A stretch of DNA of 64,000 bases from Veillonella sp. VA137 (lineage in GTDB: Bacteria > Bacillota > Negativicutes > Veillonellales > Veillonellaceae), in contig NZ_RQVK01000001.1 of assembly GCF_003992015.1 (NCBI RefSeq), positions 210,564 to 274,563 on the forward strand, written 5' to 3'. This document shows positions 18,899-28,354 of this stretch, one piece after another. The notes under the pieces are model-generated. The model had not been told where the DNA came from and did no database searches. It saw only the letters and a list, made by a program, of their open reading frames with translations. Every line of letters starts with the position of its first letter. Within the stretch, counting starts at the first letter, position 1. The position numbers and the translations under genes were made by a program.

Positions 18899-20336
18899 AC
18901 TCTTCTCCTTTATGTATCCATATATCTACCACAGTGCCCGTTCCTTGGGATGCCCAAGCAATCGTTCCATCTAATTCATTACGTACTAAGTTGTCAATAA
19001 TTTGCAACCCTAAGCGACGTTGTCTAGTGTCTTCAAAATCCTCTGGTAAACCACAGCCAGTATCTCGAATAATAATATGCAACATATCTCGGTTTTCTTG
19101 AGACATCACCTCTCGCACCTCTACCTGCACTTGTCCTTCTGTTCTATCTTTGAAAGCATGTTTAAAAAGATTGGAGAACAGTTCATTCAGCACTAAGGAC
19201 ACATAGCTTGCCTTATGAGATGACATAATCATGTCTTCCCCTATATATTCCATATCGATGCGTTGATCAGAAGCCCCTAGCCCTTGTCTTAACAAGCGCC
19301 ACAATTCTTCGATAATACTGCGCAACGCTACATAATCTTCATCAAAGTTCGACACAATTTCATGGACGAGAGCCATACTTTCAATACGATGAATACTGTC
19401 TTGTAAAGCTTGTTTCACATCATCGGAGCTACTGCGACGGCTTTGCATGCGCAGTAATCCTGCCACAGACTGCAAGTTATTTTTCACGCGATGATGCACT
19501 TCTTTAATAACAGAGTTTTTCACCAGGAGTTCCTGATCTCGTTTGCGCAATTCTGTTTTATCTTGTAACACTAAAATGCCACGTTTCCACTTCACTCCAA
19601 GTACGACGGGAATCATCACTTGTCGCAGAGCAATATCACCATATAACTCTTCATCAATAGTACCTACTCTATCTTCCAACGCTTTTTTGATACGACCTAC
19701 TTTCAAGGTACTACTGTAAATAGATGTTCCCTGTAATCGTCGATCGATACCCAAAATATCTCCTAGTTTTTTCGCCGCTCGGTTTGCATAGAGTATGGTT
19801 CCGTCTTGTTCAAAAAAGAGAATCCCATCTAGGATGGAAATACCTTCATACAACTCTGGTTGCTGTAGTTGTGGTACCAACATACCTTGAAAGGCGGTTT
19901 GTGACACGATGGACATAAACTCGTCATAGCGACTGGAATACACTTCAGATACCGGATTCGTGAAAGCACAAGCCCCAATGCACTTGCCCCCATTATCTAC
20001 GATAGGATACACGTAAGCATGGTACGATTCCTTTGTGATATCGGTATCAGTCGGTTCCTCCCAGTCCATGAGACCTGTATAAGGTTTGCCACTACGTAAC
20101 ATCTCCTGGATAGGATGGTTCATAGGCACTTCGTATTTCTGTACCATTCCTGTATGACCACTGTCCAGTGCGCCACTAAGTAAAAGGTGTCCGTCCTTAG
20201 CTTGCACTAAGAGGGACACCCCTTGTTCACTGATGGCTTTTCCAAAGCTTAATCGCTGAGAAAACTGTAATAGTAACGCCTGTTGTGTAGGATATAAATC
20301 TGTTTCTTTGTCTAGGATATCTTTCCAACTAGCCAT
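18876..20336 (-). CDS. Sensor histidine kinase, HisKA_2 (PdtaS-like) type
   Basis: About 486 aa, with no clear membrane segment, so probably cytosolic. A GAF-like N-terminal region (to about 155) is followed by a PAS-like region (about 165-265), the HisKA_2 phospho-site [15 protein letters not shown] near residue 281, and a HATPase domain ([22 protein letters not shown]). This kinase class usually pairs with ANTAR regulators such as the next gene. The signal is unknown. The ATG at 20336 has AAAGGA 8 nt upstream and overlaps the tsaD stop by 8 bp. Confidence 0.9.
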   Translation of the reverse strand: MASWKDILDKETDLYPTQQALLLQFSQRLSFGKAISEQGVSLLVQAKDGHLLLSGALDSGHTGMVQKYEVPMNHPIQEMLRSGKPYTGLMDWEEPTDTDITKESYHAYVYPIVDNGGKCIGACAFTNPVSEVYSSRYDEFMSIVSQTAFQGMLVPQLQQPELYEGISILDGILFFEQDGTILYANRAAKKLGDILGIDRRLQGTSIYSSTLKVGRIKKALEDRVGTIDEELYGDIALRQVMIPVVLGVKWKRGILVLQDKTELRKRDQELLVKNSVIKEVHHRVKNNLQSVAGLLRMQSRRSSSDDVKQALQDSIHRIESMALVHEIVSNFDEDYVALRSIIEELWRLLRQGLGASDQRIDMEYIGEDMIMSSHKASYVSLVLNELFSNLFKHAFKDRTEGQVQVEVREVMSQENRDMLHIIIRDTGCGLPEDFEDTRQRRLGLQIIDNLVRNELDGTIAWASQGTGTVVDIWIHKGEEYARLSSR

Positions 20337-21369
20337 GTTGGTTTCCTTTCCACAAATCGCTGCCCAATGGAATGGACGGTTTTGCATTCAATGTATAATT
20401 GCTGAATTTACCAGCTTGTGCCATATAGTAAGCTCGGCATCCAATCATAGCGGCATTGTCTGTGGCCAACATAGATCCTGCTGTGAGGTATATCAAACCT
20501 TCTGCCTCACACATAGCTTGTAAATCTCGTTGCAATCCACTGTTAGCCGACACGCCACCAGCTAGAGCAATCTTCGTTTCTCCTAATGTATGAGCCGCTT
20601 CTTTCATTTTTTCTACCAATACGTCCGTAATGGCCTTTTGAAAGGAGGCTGCTACATCTTCATGACAGATGGATTCACCTTTTTGTTGTTTTCCATTGAT
20701 ATAGTTAAGCACCGCAGATTTTAAACCACTAAAGCTAAAGTCGAAGTTTCCTTTTTCTAATAAAGGCCGTGGAAACTCTATGGCATCCGGATTGCCCTCT
20801 TTTGCCAACGCATCAATATGTGGCCCTCCTGGGTAAGGATAGCCTAGTACACGAGCGATTTTATCAAAGGCTTCACCTGCCGCATCATCACGTGTTTGTC
20901 CTAATACCTGAAAGCTTTCATAATCTGTCACATGAACGATCATAGTATGCCCACCAGAAACCACTAAGCACAAGAATGGCGGTTCTAACTCAGGATGCAA
21001 CAAAAAGTTTGCAAAGATGTGACCTTCCATATGATGAACGCCAATCAAAGGAATATCTTTTGCAAAGGACAGAGCCTTCGCCGCTGACACCCCTACCAAA
21101 AGAGCCCCAACTAAACCAGGCCCATAAGTGACACCGATATGATCCATATCATCTAATGTCATATTCGCATCTACCAAAGCTTGGTCAATGACTGGCATAA
21201 TCTGTTCTATATGATGTCGAGACGCCACTTCTGGCACGACACCGCCAAACTTTCTATGTATGGGTACTTGACTGGAAATTACATTAGAAACGACCGTTCT
21301 GCCATCTTGCAACACTGCTGCCGATGTTTCATCACAACTAGTTTCAATAGCTAGTGTGTAGATACTCAT
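20329..21369 (-). CDS. tsaD: TsaD, tRNA N6-threonylcarbamoyladenosine transferase
   Basis: 346 aa, ASKHA fold. The metal-binding HHMEGH motif ([13 protein letters not shown]), the N-terminal ETSCDETS and [10 protein letters not shown] read here as [13 protein letters not shown] are family hallmarks. TsaD moves the threonylcarbamoyl group to A37 of ANN-decoding tRNAs, with TsaB and TsaE, both encoded just upstream. It overlaps rimI by 4 bp and the kinase gene by 8 bp. Confidence 0.97.
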   Translation of the reverse strand: MSIYTLAIETSCDETSAAVLQDGRTVVSNVISSQVPIHRKFGGVVPEVASRHHIEQIMPVIDQALVDANMTLDDMDHIGVTYGPGLVGALLVGVSAAKALSFAKDIPLIGVHHMEGHIFANFLLHPELEPPFLCLVVSGGHTMIVHVTDYESFQVLGQTRDDAAGEAFDKIARVLGYPYPGGPHIDALAKEGNPDAIEFPRPLLEKGNFDFSFSGLKSAVLNYINGKQQKGESICHEDVAASFQKAITDVLVEKMKEAAHTLGETKIALAGGVSANSGLQRDLQAMCEAEGLIYLTAGSMLATDNAAMIGCRAYYMAQAGKFSNYTLNAKPSIPLGSDLWKGNQHG

Positions 21370-21818
21370 GCCAGTTCCTCCATTTCTTTCCTCATAATCA
21401 GCCCATCTTCTACTGGATCTGAATAAAATTGTTTGCGTACTCCTACCGCTGTAAAGCCAAGCCTACGATACATGGCTTGAGCTGCAATATTGGAGACACG
21501 CACTTCTAAAAAAATATGCTTCATACCTTGTTTACGGAGCATTTGCGTTAACTTACGAGTCATTTTAGCTCCATAACCTGCACGACGATATTCAGGATGA
21601 ATAGCAATATTTGTAATCTGGCCTTCATCCAAAACTAGCCAAGATCCTGCATAACCAATAATCTTGCCATCTTCTGCTTCTGCCACAAGGTACAGCTTAT
21701 CTGCTACTTCTAAATCATCTAATAGAGCTTCCTTTGACCAAGGTGTTGAAAAACAGGCCGTTTCTATTTGGTAGATACCTTCAATATCACTTCGTAAGGC
21801 TTCTCGTAATGTGACCAT
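21366..21818 (-). CDS. rimI: Ribosomal-protein-alanine N-acetyltransferase RimI-like (GNAT)
   Basis: 150 aa GNAT enzyme. The acetyl-CoA loop is seen in [15 protein letters not shown] (Q/RxxGxG/A form) and the C-terminal [19 protein letters not shown] is typical. In the family it acetylates the N-terminus of S18 or other proteins. Its place between tsaB and tsaD is the classic order. The start overlaps the tsaB stop (TAATG). Confidence 0.92.
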   Translation of the reverse strand: MVTLREALRSDIEGIYQIETACFSTPWSKEALLDDLEVADKLYLVAEAEDGKIIGYAGSWLVLDEGQITNIAIHPEYRRAGYGAKMTRKLTQMLRKQGMKHIFLEVRVSNIAAQAMYRRLGFTAVGVRKQFYSDPVEDGLIMRKEMEELA

Positions 21819-22606
21819 TATCGTTCACCTGCTGCTTCACGGACTACTACCGTTGGTTCCACGTAGGTACCAGTGGCTAGGATGTCTTTGTTTTTCTCAT
21901 CCCACACCACTTCCGCTTCCGATTTACGAATATAGAATGGCTCAATAGACTGCGCATCAAGAATCGTACCACTCACAAATTGTGGTAATGCCACTTGAAT
22001 GACATGAGATGCCCGCGGGCGTTGTTTCGATTCATGCCCTAGCACGAGTTTCATAGGATCTATACGTCCTTCCTCTACACCTAGGGCATATTCTTTTTCC
22101 AAACGCTTCAGACCATCCCCTACGATGACCACTGGATTATCTCCAGATAGTTGTACTAGTTTCTCTAACAACTCAGTTACTTGATGTACTTCTATTGCAT
22201 CTAAAGCAATCATGTCCGCGCCATTCCACTCATACTGACGGCCATAGACCTGTTTCTTTTGTGCATCAATGACAGTGCATACCCGATAGTTAGAATACAT
22301 AAAACTTTGGGCTAACACATCGGTGGTGAGCACGCCTACTACAGGTACATTCCAAGCATAAGCCAAGGCCTTAGCCGTCCCTAATCCAATGCGCAAGCCT
22401 GTAAATGAGCCAGGTCCGATGGTAACAGCAATACCAGATATCTCGGATTTTTGAACCTTTCCCGTCTTCAGCACCGTTTCAATATGTGGCACCAATTGCT
22501 CAGAATGAGTAAGGACTGCCTGTACAATGAGTTCACTCCGTATTTCTTTGTCATTTCCCACCGCCACGCTGGCAATGGCACTACTCGTTTCAATTCCTAA
22601 AATCAT
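21818..22606 (-). CDS. tsaB: TsaB, t6A synthesis scaffold
   Basis: 262 aa from the ATG at 22606 (MILGIETSSAIASVAVG). GPGSFTGLRIGLGTAKALA is the TsaB signature (here read GPGSFTGLRIGL). It is the non-catalytic dimer partner of TsaD. AGGAGA lies 6 nt before the ATG, and the ATG overlaps the tsaE stop in ATGA. A longer reading to 22705 lacks family similarity in the extra part and runs back into tsaE, so I reject it. Confidence 0.95.
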   Translation of the reverse strand: MILGIETSSAIASVAVGNDKEIRSELIVQAVLTHSEQLVPHIETVLKTGKVQKSEISGIAVTIGPGSFTGLRIGLGTAKALAYAWNVPVVGVLTTDVLAQSFMYSNYRVCTVIDAQKKQVYGRQYEWNGADMIALDAIEVHQVTELLEKLVQLSGDNPVVIVGDGLKRLEKEYALGVEEGRIDPMKLVLGHESKQRPRASHVIQVALPQFVSGTILDAQSIEPFYIRKSEAEVVWDEKNKDILATGTYVEPTVVVREAAGER

Positions 22607-23076
22607 AGGTTCTCTCCTATGCGTTGTAATGTTTCCTCTGAAAGTATGTCCGTACGAACTGTAAACTGACGAGATCCATCTGCATTCACGTCGATAGTAA
22701 TCCAAACCGTTGTATCTGGTAACTCCTCTTCAAATTTACTTGCCCATTCCACAACAGACTTTGTTTCTTCTGTATATTCGTAAAAGCCGATGGTTTCCAG
22801 TTCTTCTACTAAGTCCATTCGATACAAATCGAAATGGTACAGGTTAGAACCATCTACTTCATAGGTATTCATCAAGGCAAAGGTAGGGCTTGTCACTTCT
22901 TCTGTGACTCCAAAACCTTTTGCAATCCCTTGGGAAAAATGCGTTTTTCCTGCCCCTAGCGTGCCATCTAGAGCAATACAAATTGGGCTTTCATAGGTTT
23001 TCATAAATCTTCCTAGGTTGTGACCTAACGCCATCGTTTCCTCTACGGAATGGGTTGTATATACTATAGTATTCAT
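22603..23076 (-). CDS. tsaE: TsaE, t6A synthesis ATPase
   Basis: 157 aa. The P-loop is ALDGTLGAGKTHFSQGIA, with the following SPTFALMNTYEVDGSNLYHFDLYR region typical of YjeE/TsaE (two parts SPTFALMNTY and LYHFDLYR). It binds and hydrolyses ATP at the TsaBD interface. It heads tsaE-tsaB-rimI-tsaD with overlaps throughout. A 114-bp gap separates it from the thiL fusion. Confidence 0.95.
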   Translation of the reverse strand: MNTIVYTTHSVEETMALGHNLGRFMKTYESPICIALDGTLGAGKTHFSQGIAKGFGVTEEVTSPTFALMNTYEVDGSNLYHFDLYRMDLVEELETIGFYEYTEETKSVVEWASKFEEELPDTTVWITIDVNADGSRQFTVRTDILSEETLQRIGENL

Positions 23077-23190
23077 ATCATTCCTCTATCATTCTATCTC
23101 TTATAATTCGATTTTTAATACTTTCAACTATTTCAAAGCCTTCATGACAGCCTCGTTCTATTCTTAATCATACTGCTTAGCTCTAACTAC

Positions 23191-25158
23191 TCAGTCATGA
23201 GATAAATGATTATATCCCTTAGGTTCCACTGTTACCCACTGTCCATCCCGTTCTACTAATACCTGTGCACTACCAGCTTTGACGCTTCCGATAATCGTGA
23301 ATGCCTCTTTAGGCAATCGGTCTGCCTTATCAGCTGGAATGGTCCCCACTAGCTGAAAATCTTCGCCTCCTGTCCACATAGGAAGATAAGGACTCATCTG
23401 ATGAGTTTCACAGTAGGCCTGCACCTCTGGATGGATAGGCAATGTCGATTCATCAATATAAATGGTCACCTGCGATGCTTTGGCTATCTCGTTGAGCTCG
23501 CTGGACAAGCCGTCGCTGATATCGTTCATAGACGTGGCACCTAAGTCTCTTGCTATTATACCACATTCTACATGAGGAATGGGCCGTTGATGGATAGACC
23601 TACTCACCGGATAGTCCTCGCTGCCCTCTAACAAACTATGGAGCCCCACATAGGATAAGCCTAGATAATTCGTGATGAATACTGCATCACCATCTTGAGC
23701 ACCACTGCGCAAAACAGATTGATTTGTTGGAACATCTCCAAAGACTGTGGCAGAAATCACAAAAGCTCCCTCGGTTGACACCGTATCGCCGCCGATGATA
23801 TTGACTCTATACTCCGCACATATGTCATGCAAACCTTGATACACTTCTTCTACATAGGACGTATGTCGCCCCTTAGGCACTGCAATAGACACCACCATAT
23901 GCCGTGGGGTCCCACCCATCGCTGCAATGTCACTGATATTCGCTGCCCCTAGCCGATAGCCTACATCAAAAGGAGATGTAGTGCTTTCACTAAAGTGGAT
24001 ACCTTCCACCATCATGTCCGTGCTGACCAGTTGATCCACATCACGAGGCGTATCATAGACAGCGCAGTCATCACCAACGCCGACCTTTACGTACGTAGAA
24101 TTGTAGATACTGTGTTGTGTTAACCTATCGATGAGGGCAAATTCGTCAGTCGATGTTATATTATCCTCGTATGTATTACTACTATTTTCTACATGACAGT
24201 GCATTTCCTTTACAGTTTCACTTCCTAAAGAAGTTTTATTACCCGAAGTAGTATCATAACCTACTATAGCATCCTCTGATATAGTGTCCATGTTTATAGT
24301 ATACCCATCATCATTATATTGTATGCTTTCTTCCTGTATTTTTAGGCTAGCACTATGAATATGCATACTCCGATTCGATAACACATGGTCTTCGTCTAGC
24401 AGTAAATTCCGCAAAAAACATTCCAAATATTCCGTTGTTCTATACACCCCAAGTTTCAAATTTTGATAATTGGCTCGTACTAAGGAATTTCTAAAGTACC
24501 ACGCATGGTTGGCGAACATATCATTCGTCACTGTAAAGCCTAGGGTGCGGAGATATTTAATAAAAAATACAGCGGTCGTTCTCGTATTTCCTTCACCAAA
24601 TACATGAATCTGCCATAATCTGGCAACAAAAGTAGCCAAATGACGAATCGTCTCTGACATATCTAAACTGGCATAAGAAAACGTTTTTTCTTGCTCTATA
24701 TCATAGAGTAAGGTCGCCCCTAGTTCAGACACACTACCATAGGTCACCGTATCACCAGCGAGAATCCATTCCTTTTTTGTAATATTGTAATCTCGTATAC
24801 TGCCCGCATGGGCATAGATATCTGTAAACAATTGTCTATGAATTGATAGGTACTCATTCGGCGTAAAACTGAAAGCTTTCTCTAAGAGCAACTCCGACAT
24901 ACGAAGTGATACTATATCCGCCTCTGCCGTTCTATCTTCGTAATGTGGATAGGATTCATAATAATGTTCCAGTAATGTATGAAGCGCCTGTAGGGACATC
25001 TGCCCTTCAATATTTTTCTTCGCTAAGTCTATCAAATATGCAGATGGCGTCAACCCATCCACAGCTTGTAAACCAATAGCTGTCTTCCAGGCTTTAGCTT
25101 TTTCATATTGACTGGCTTCACCTTGGCGGATATATTCCTCAAAAGGATCCTTATGCAT
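23191..25158 (-). CDS. thiL: Fusion of a Fic (AMP-transferase-type) domain and thiamine-monophosphate kinase ThiL
   Basis: 655 aa. Residues 1-265 match a Fic protein: N-terminal helix region (NIEGQMS), TPNEYLSIHRQLF, and the core motif HVFGEGNTR near residue 185. Compared with canonical HxFx(D/E)GNGRxxR, the loop has T for G and no second R. Residues 265-335 are a Ser/Thr/Asn-rich acidic linker. From about 338 a complete ThiL follows: GVGDDCAV, STDMMVEGIHF, GGDTVST, NDISDGL and GGEDFQL are all present. ThiL makes thiamine pyrophosphate from the monophosphate. The ATG at 25158 has GAGGTGG upstream. No stop or frameshift separates the halves; an ATG near 24204 could restart ThiL but lacks a well-spaced ribosome site. 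Confidence 0.88.
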   Translation of the reverse strand: MHKDPFEEYIRQGEASQYEKAKAWKTAIGLQAVDGLTPSAYLIDLAKKNIEGQMSLQALHTLLEHYYESYPHYEDRTAEADIVSLRMSELLLEKAFSFTPNEYLSIHRQLFTDIYAHAGSIRDYNITKKEWILAGDTVTYGSVSELGATLLYDIEQEKTFSYASLDMSETIRHLATFVARLWQIHVFGEGNTRTTAVFFIKYLRTLGFTVTNDMFANHAWYFRNSLVRANYQNLKLGVYRTTEYLECFLRNLLLDEDHVLSNRSMHIHSASLKIQEESIQYNDDGYTINMDTISEDAIVGYDTTSGNKTSLGSETVKEMHCHVENSSNTYEDNITSTDEFALIDRLTQHSIYNSTYVKVGVGDDCAVYDTPRDVDQLVSTDMMVEGIHFSESTTSPFDVGYRLGAANISDIAAMGGTPRHMVVSIAVPKGRHTSYVEEVYQGLHDICAEYRVNIIGGDTVSTEGAFVISATVFGDVPTNQSVLRSGAQDGDAVFITNYLGLSYVGLHSLLEGSEDYPVSRSIHQRPIPHVECGIIARDLGATSMNDISDGLSSELNEIAKASQVTIYIDESTLPIHPEVQAYCETHQMSPYLPMWTGGEDFQLVGTIPADKADRLPKEAFTIIGSVKAGSAQVLVERDGQWVTVEPKGYNHLSHD

Positions 25159-25325
25159 CGTACCACCTCGTTTCATTGTGCAATAACAAACTAACGTATC
25201 TATGCCGTTACGGATAATAACGATATACTATTGCAATTGAACTATAAGATCTGTATATCACTTTTCTATACACGTTGTTCTTATTGTACCATACTAGGAG
25301 GTAAAGATTAGATAAATTTATCTAA

Positions 25326-25365
25326 ATAATAAAGGGGACTCCTATAAGAGTCCCCTTTTATTATG
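25326..25365 (-). terminator. Bidirectional hairpin terminator upstream of the Fic-thiL gene
   Basis: AAAGGGGACTC pairs with GAGTCCCCTTT around a short loop, with A/T runs on both sides. It closes the Opu transcription unit region from the thiL operon. Confidence 0.7.
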
Positions 25366-25415
25366 TTATTACAATGTATGTGCCCTACCTCATCATCTTC
25401 ACCAACTAAGTATCA

Positions 25416-26144
25416 CTAACGCGTCATCTCCACTAGCTGCTTCACATAGTCATTACTAGGATGATTCTTTACTTCATCGGTGGTTCCGTATTGTTGTATC
25501 TTCCCTTCATGCATGACAAGTATATGTGTGGCAAGCTTGAAAGCTTCGTGCATATCATGGGTGATGAACACAATGGTACAATCGGTTTGTTTGTGAATCT
25601 GTTTCAAATCTTCTTGCAGTTGATACCTCGTAATGGAATCCACTGCTCCGAATGGTTCGTCCATAAGTAATATCTTCGGCGAATTCGCATAAGCTCTGGC
25701 AATACCCACTCGTTGCTGTTGACCACCAGACAATTCCTTCGGATACTTCCCCCTACTATCCAATGGCAATCCCACTAGTGAAAGCATACGATCTACAATA
25801 GCATCTACTTCTTCTTTTGGCATTCCATCGAGTTTTGGCACATACCCAATATTCTCTGCTACTGTCATATGGGGAAACAGTCCATCCCCTTGAATAGCAT
25901 AGCCAATCTTTCTCCGCAAAGAAATAATATCCTGGTCGATAACACGAGTTCCAAAAATAGTAATATCTCCTTCATCGGGCACAATCAATCCATTAATCAT
26001 TTTTAAAAGTGTCGTTTTTCCTGACCCTGATGTGCCTACAATACAAAGAAAGTCACCTTCATTGATTCTTAGATTGCAATCTCTTACCACCCATTTGCCT
26101 TGATAGGATTTTCCAATATTTTTATATTCTATAATTTGATTCAT
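25416..26144 (-). CDS. ABC transporter ATP-binding protein, osmoprotectant (OpuCA/OpuBA) type
   Basis: 242 aa. Walker A GTSGSGKTTLLK, Q-loop, signature LSGGQQQRVGIARAYA and Walker B ILLMDEPFGAVD are intact. It resembles the glycine betaine/carnitine/choline importer ATPases but lacks the C-terminal CBS pair of OpuCA, so any ionic-strength sensing would differ. Its ATG directly abuts the stop of the permease gene, whose product it should power. Confidence 0.9.
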   Translation of the reverse strand: MNQIIEYKNIGKSYQGKWVVRDCNLRINEGDFLCIVGTSGSGKTTLLKMINGLIVPDEGDITIFGTRVIDQDIISLRRKIGYAIQGDGLFPHMTVAENIGYVPKLDGMPKEEVDAIVDRMLSLVGLPLDSRGKYPKELSGGQQQRVGIARAYANSPKILLMDEPFGAVDSITRYQLQEDLKQIHKQTDCTIVFITHDMHEAFKLATHILVMHEGKIQQYGTTDEVKNHPSNDYVKQLVEMTR

Positions 26145-27683
26145 CTATTTCACCAACCCTTTAGATTGCAAAAATTCCTTTGCCACTTGTTTCGGATCTT
26201 CCTTATCAATTTCTACCCTTTTATTCAACTGTGCCATAGTACTTTCATCTATGATACCATCCAAACGATGTAATACCTTTTCTAGCTCAGGATGTTTCTG
26301 CAACGTTTCCTCACGGACAACCATGCCTGCCATGTAACTTGGGTAAAAGTTTCGATCATCCTCTAACACTACAACCCGTGGGTCAGACAACTGACCATCT
26401 GTAGTAAATACTGTCATAGCATCAATCTTTTTATCAAACAAAGCTTGATATTTTAAGCCATTGTCCATATCTACTACCTTTTTGAAGTGATAGTTATAAG
26501 CATTAGCTAAGGCCTTATAGCCATCTTCTCGTTCAAAGAAATCATATTCTGCTCCAAATGTTAACTGTCCTGCATACTTCGCCAAATCAGTAAACGTTTT
26601 AATGCCATATTCCTTCGCTAGATCTGCACGAATGCCAATACTATAGGTATCGTTAAAACCAAACATGCCCTTCCACAAGAAATGATATTTGTCCTTGTAC
26701 TCTGCACTCAACATAGGAAACTTGTCATTCTTGTAATCTTCCTTATGTTTCAACACGATTTGCCAAGATGTTCCCGTATATTCCGGATACATATCAAAAT
26801 CACCACGTATCATGCCAGGATGGATATTAGACGTTCCGCCCCCTACGCCGTGGGTGTACTCAACCTTCAAATTCGTATCCGCTTCAATTAGGGTTCCCAC
26901 AATTTCTGCCAAAATATATCCTTCTGATACCGGTTTGGATGCGATGTGAATGGTGTCACTTTTATTATACTGTTGCATTCCCACGACACCCAAGATAATC
27001 ACTAGGAAAACACCCAATGCATAGCCTACTTTTTTATTCACAACCCTATGCATCTTGTGTTCTTCTACCAACTTCCCAATTATACTTAGTATGCTATCAA
27101 TCACCAAGGCTAATACAGCAATGAGGATGCCTCCAATCCAGATGAGTACTTCATTATTCGTGGTAATCCCACGATAGATAGCAACACCTAGCCCACCAGC
27201 TCCCACAAAGGAGGCAATCCCTGTTAAGGCAATCGTCATGGTCACCATATTCATAATACCTGCAAAGATAACTGGGAATGCTAGTGGCAACTGTATCTTC
27301 CATAAAATTTGACGATCTGTACTACCCATGGCACGACTGGCCTCAATAATCTTTGGATCAATGGTAGTAATCCCTACATAGGTACTACGCACGATTGGTA
27401 ATAACGCATAGATGGTGAGTGCAATAATGGCTGTCGTATTCCCTATTCCTGTGAAAGAAATCAGAAAGCCCAATAGAGCAATAGAAGGGATTGTATACGC
27501 AATATTCACCACGGATATAACAGAATTAGCCAATTTCTGTTTCTGTGCGATAAATATTCCAATAGCCAATCCCAAAATTGTAGCAATGATAACTGCTGTA
27601 AAAGTAATTCCTATATGCTCCAATAATAAATGTAAATAAAATGGCCCATTCTTGCCTAACTCTTCTAACAAATTTTGTATCAT
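26145..27683 (-). CDS. Osmoprotectant ABC transporter, fused permease and substrate-binding protein
   Basis: 512 aa. Residues 1-215 are a membrane-permease domain (GIASFVGAGGLGVAIYRGI loop, about six membrane segments). A further membrane segment (YALGVFLVIILGVVGM) leads to an OpuAC/ProX-type binding domain (IHIASKPVSEGYILAEIVG, YPEYTGTSW). The extra helix tethers the binding domain outside the inner membrane. Likely ligands are quaternary amines such as glycine betaine or choline. AGGAGGG precedes the ATG. Fused forms of this kind are known in Firmicutes. Confidence 0.9.
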   Translation of the reverse strand: MIQNLLEELGKNGPFYLHLLLEHIGITFTAVIIATILGLAIGIFIAQKQKLANSVISVVNIAYTIPSIALLGFLISFTGIGNTTAIIALTIYALLPIVRSTYVGITTIDPKIIEASRAMGSTDRQILWKIQLPLAFPVIFAGIMNMVTMTIALTGIASFVGAGGLGVAIYRGITTNNEVLIWIGGILIAVLALVIDSILSIIGKLVEEHKMHRVVNKKVGYALGVFLVIILGVVGMQQYNKSDTIHIASKPVSEGYILAEIVGTLIEADTNLKVEYTHGVGGGTSNIHPGMIRGDFDMYPEYTGTSWQIVLKHKEDYKNDKFPMLSAEYKDKYHFLWKGMFGFNDTYSIGIRADLAKEYGIKTFTDLAKYAGQLTFGAEYDFFEREDGYKALANAYNYHFKKVVDMDNGLKYQALFDKKIDAMTVFTTDGQLSDPRVVVLEDDRNFYPSYMAGMVVREETLQKHPELEKVLHRLDGIIDESTMAQLNKRVEIDKEDPKQVAKEFLQSKGLVK

Positions 27684-27751
27684 TAAACCCTCCTTTTCTA
27701 CAATCTGCTTGTAGATTAATTATCATACTAAATTACCATGAATTTAAGGTA

Positions 27752-27791
27752 TAAAAATGTTGGAGGCTCTTTGCTAAGAGTCCCCCAACAT
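27752..27791 (-). terminator. Terminator of the amidase-gerM unit
   Basis: On the minus strand, arms starting TGTTGG and ending CCAACA (with one mismatch and an inner CTCTT / AAGAG pairing) are followed by T5. Confidence 0.85.
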
Positions 27792-27796
27792 ACTGC

Positions 27797-28351
27797 TTAA
27801 TCTTTTACAATCTTATCTTTCATTTGTTTCAATGGATGTGTTAAATCTATATTACCATAGGTCGGCAAAGTCACACCTTTTACTTTCACATAGACCTTAT
27901 GTACGCCATCAAATTCTACAGCCGTATTAACGATAGCTGCGATGCGCAGTGTGGCTGTTAAACCTGTTGCATCCTGCAAAAAGTCATCATTTAATACGAC
28001 GGTAACTATATCATCATGTTTCGCCGTTTCTACTACTTTTGTGCCTTTTGCAAAGACTGGATACTCTGCCCGACCATCTTGTTCAATCATCAGATTTATG
28101 GCATCTTTTACCGTTTTACGTTCTTTGTCGATCGTAAGCGGTTGTGGCATAACACCTTTTCCATCTTGGCGCGGTACATAGACCACGATTTTTGTCATTT
28201 TATCTAGCGTCTTCTTATCTTGCGACACAGAAGATTGGCCTGTTGTTTGTTTCCCTAGATCCACTTTCAAATCTTGAGAATTACACCCCGCCAACGCAAT
28301 GACACATACGCTCATCATAGCCACTAAGCCATAGCGTAATGATTGTTTCAT
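27797..28351 (-). CDS. GerM-domain lipoprotein
   Basis: 184 aa. The N-terminus is a lipoprotein signal with lipobox LAGC (C23), followed by a low-complexity stretch and a GerM (sporulation/spore-germination) domain at about 50-180 (VPRQDGKGVMPQPLTI, TVKDAINLMI, VNTAVEFDGVHKVYVKVKG). GerM domains occur in envelope lipoproteins of non-spore-formers too. It sits 3 bp after the cell-wall amidase gene, so a role with that enzyme at the envelope is likely. Confidence 0.87.
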   Translation of the reverse strand: MKQSLRYGLVAMMSVCVIALAGCNSQDLKVDLGKQTTGQSSVSQDKKTLDKMTKIVVYVPRQDGKGVMPQPLTIDKERKTVKDAINLMIEQDGRAEYPVFAKGTKVVETAKHDDIVTVVLNDDFLQDATGLTATLRIAAIVNTAVEFDGVHKVYVKVKGVTLPTYGNIDLTHPLKQMKDKIVKD

Positions 28352-28354
28352 GAA

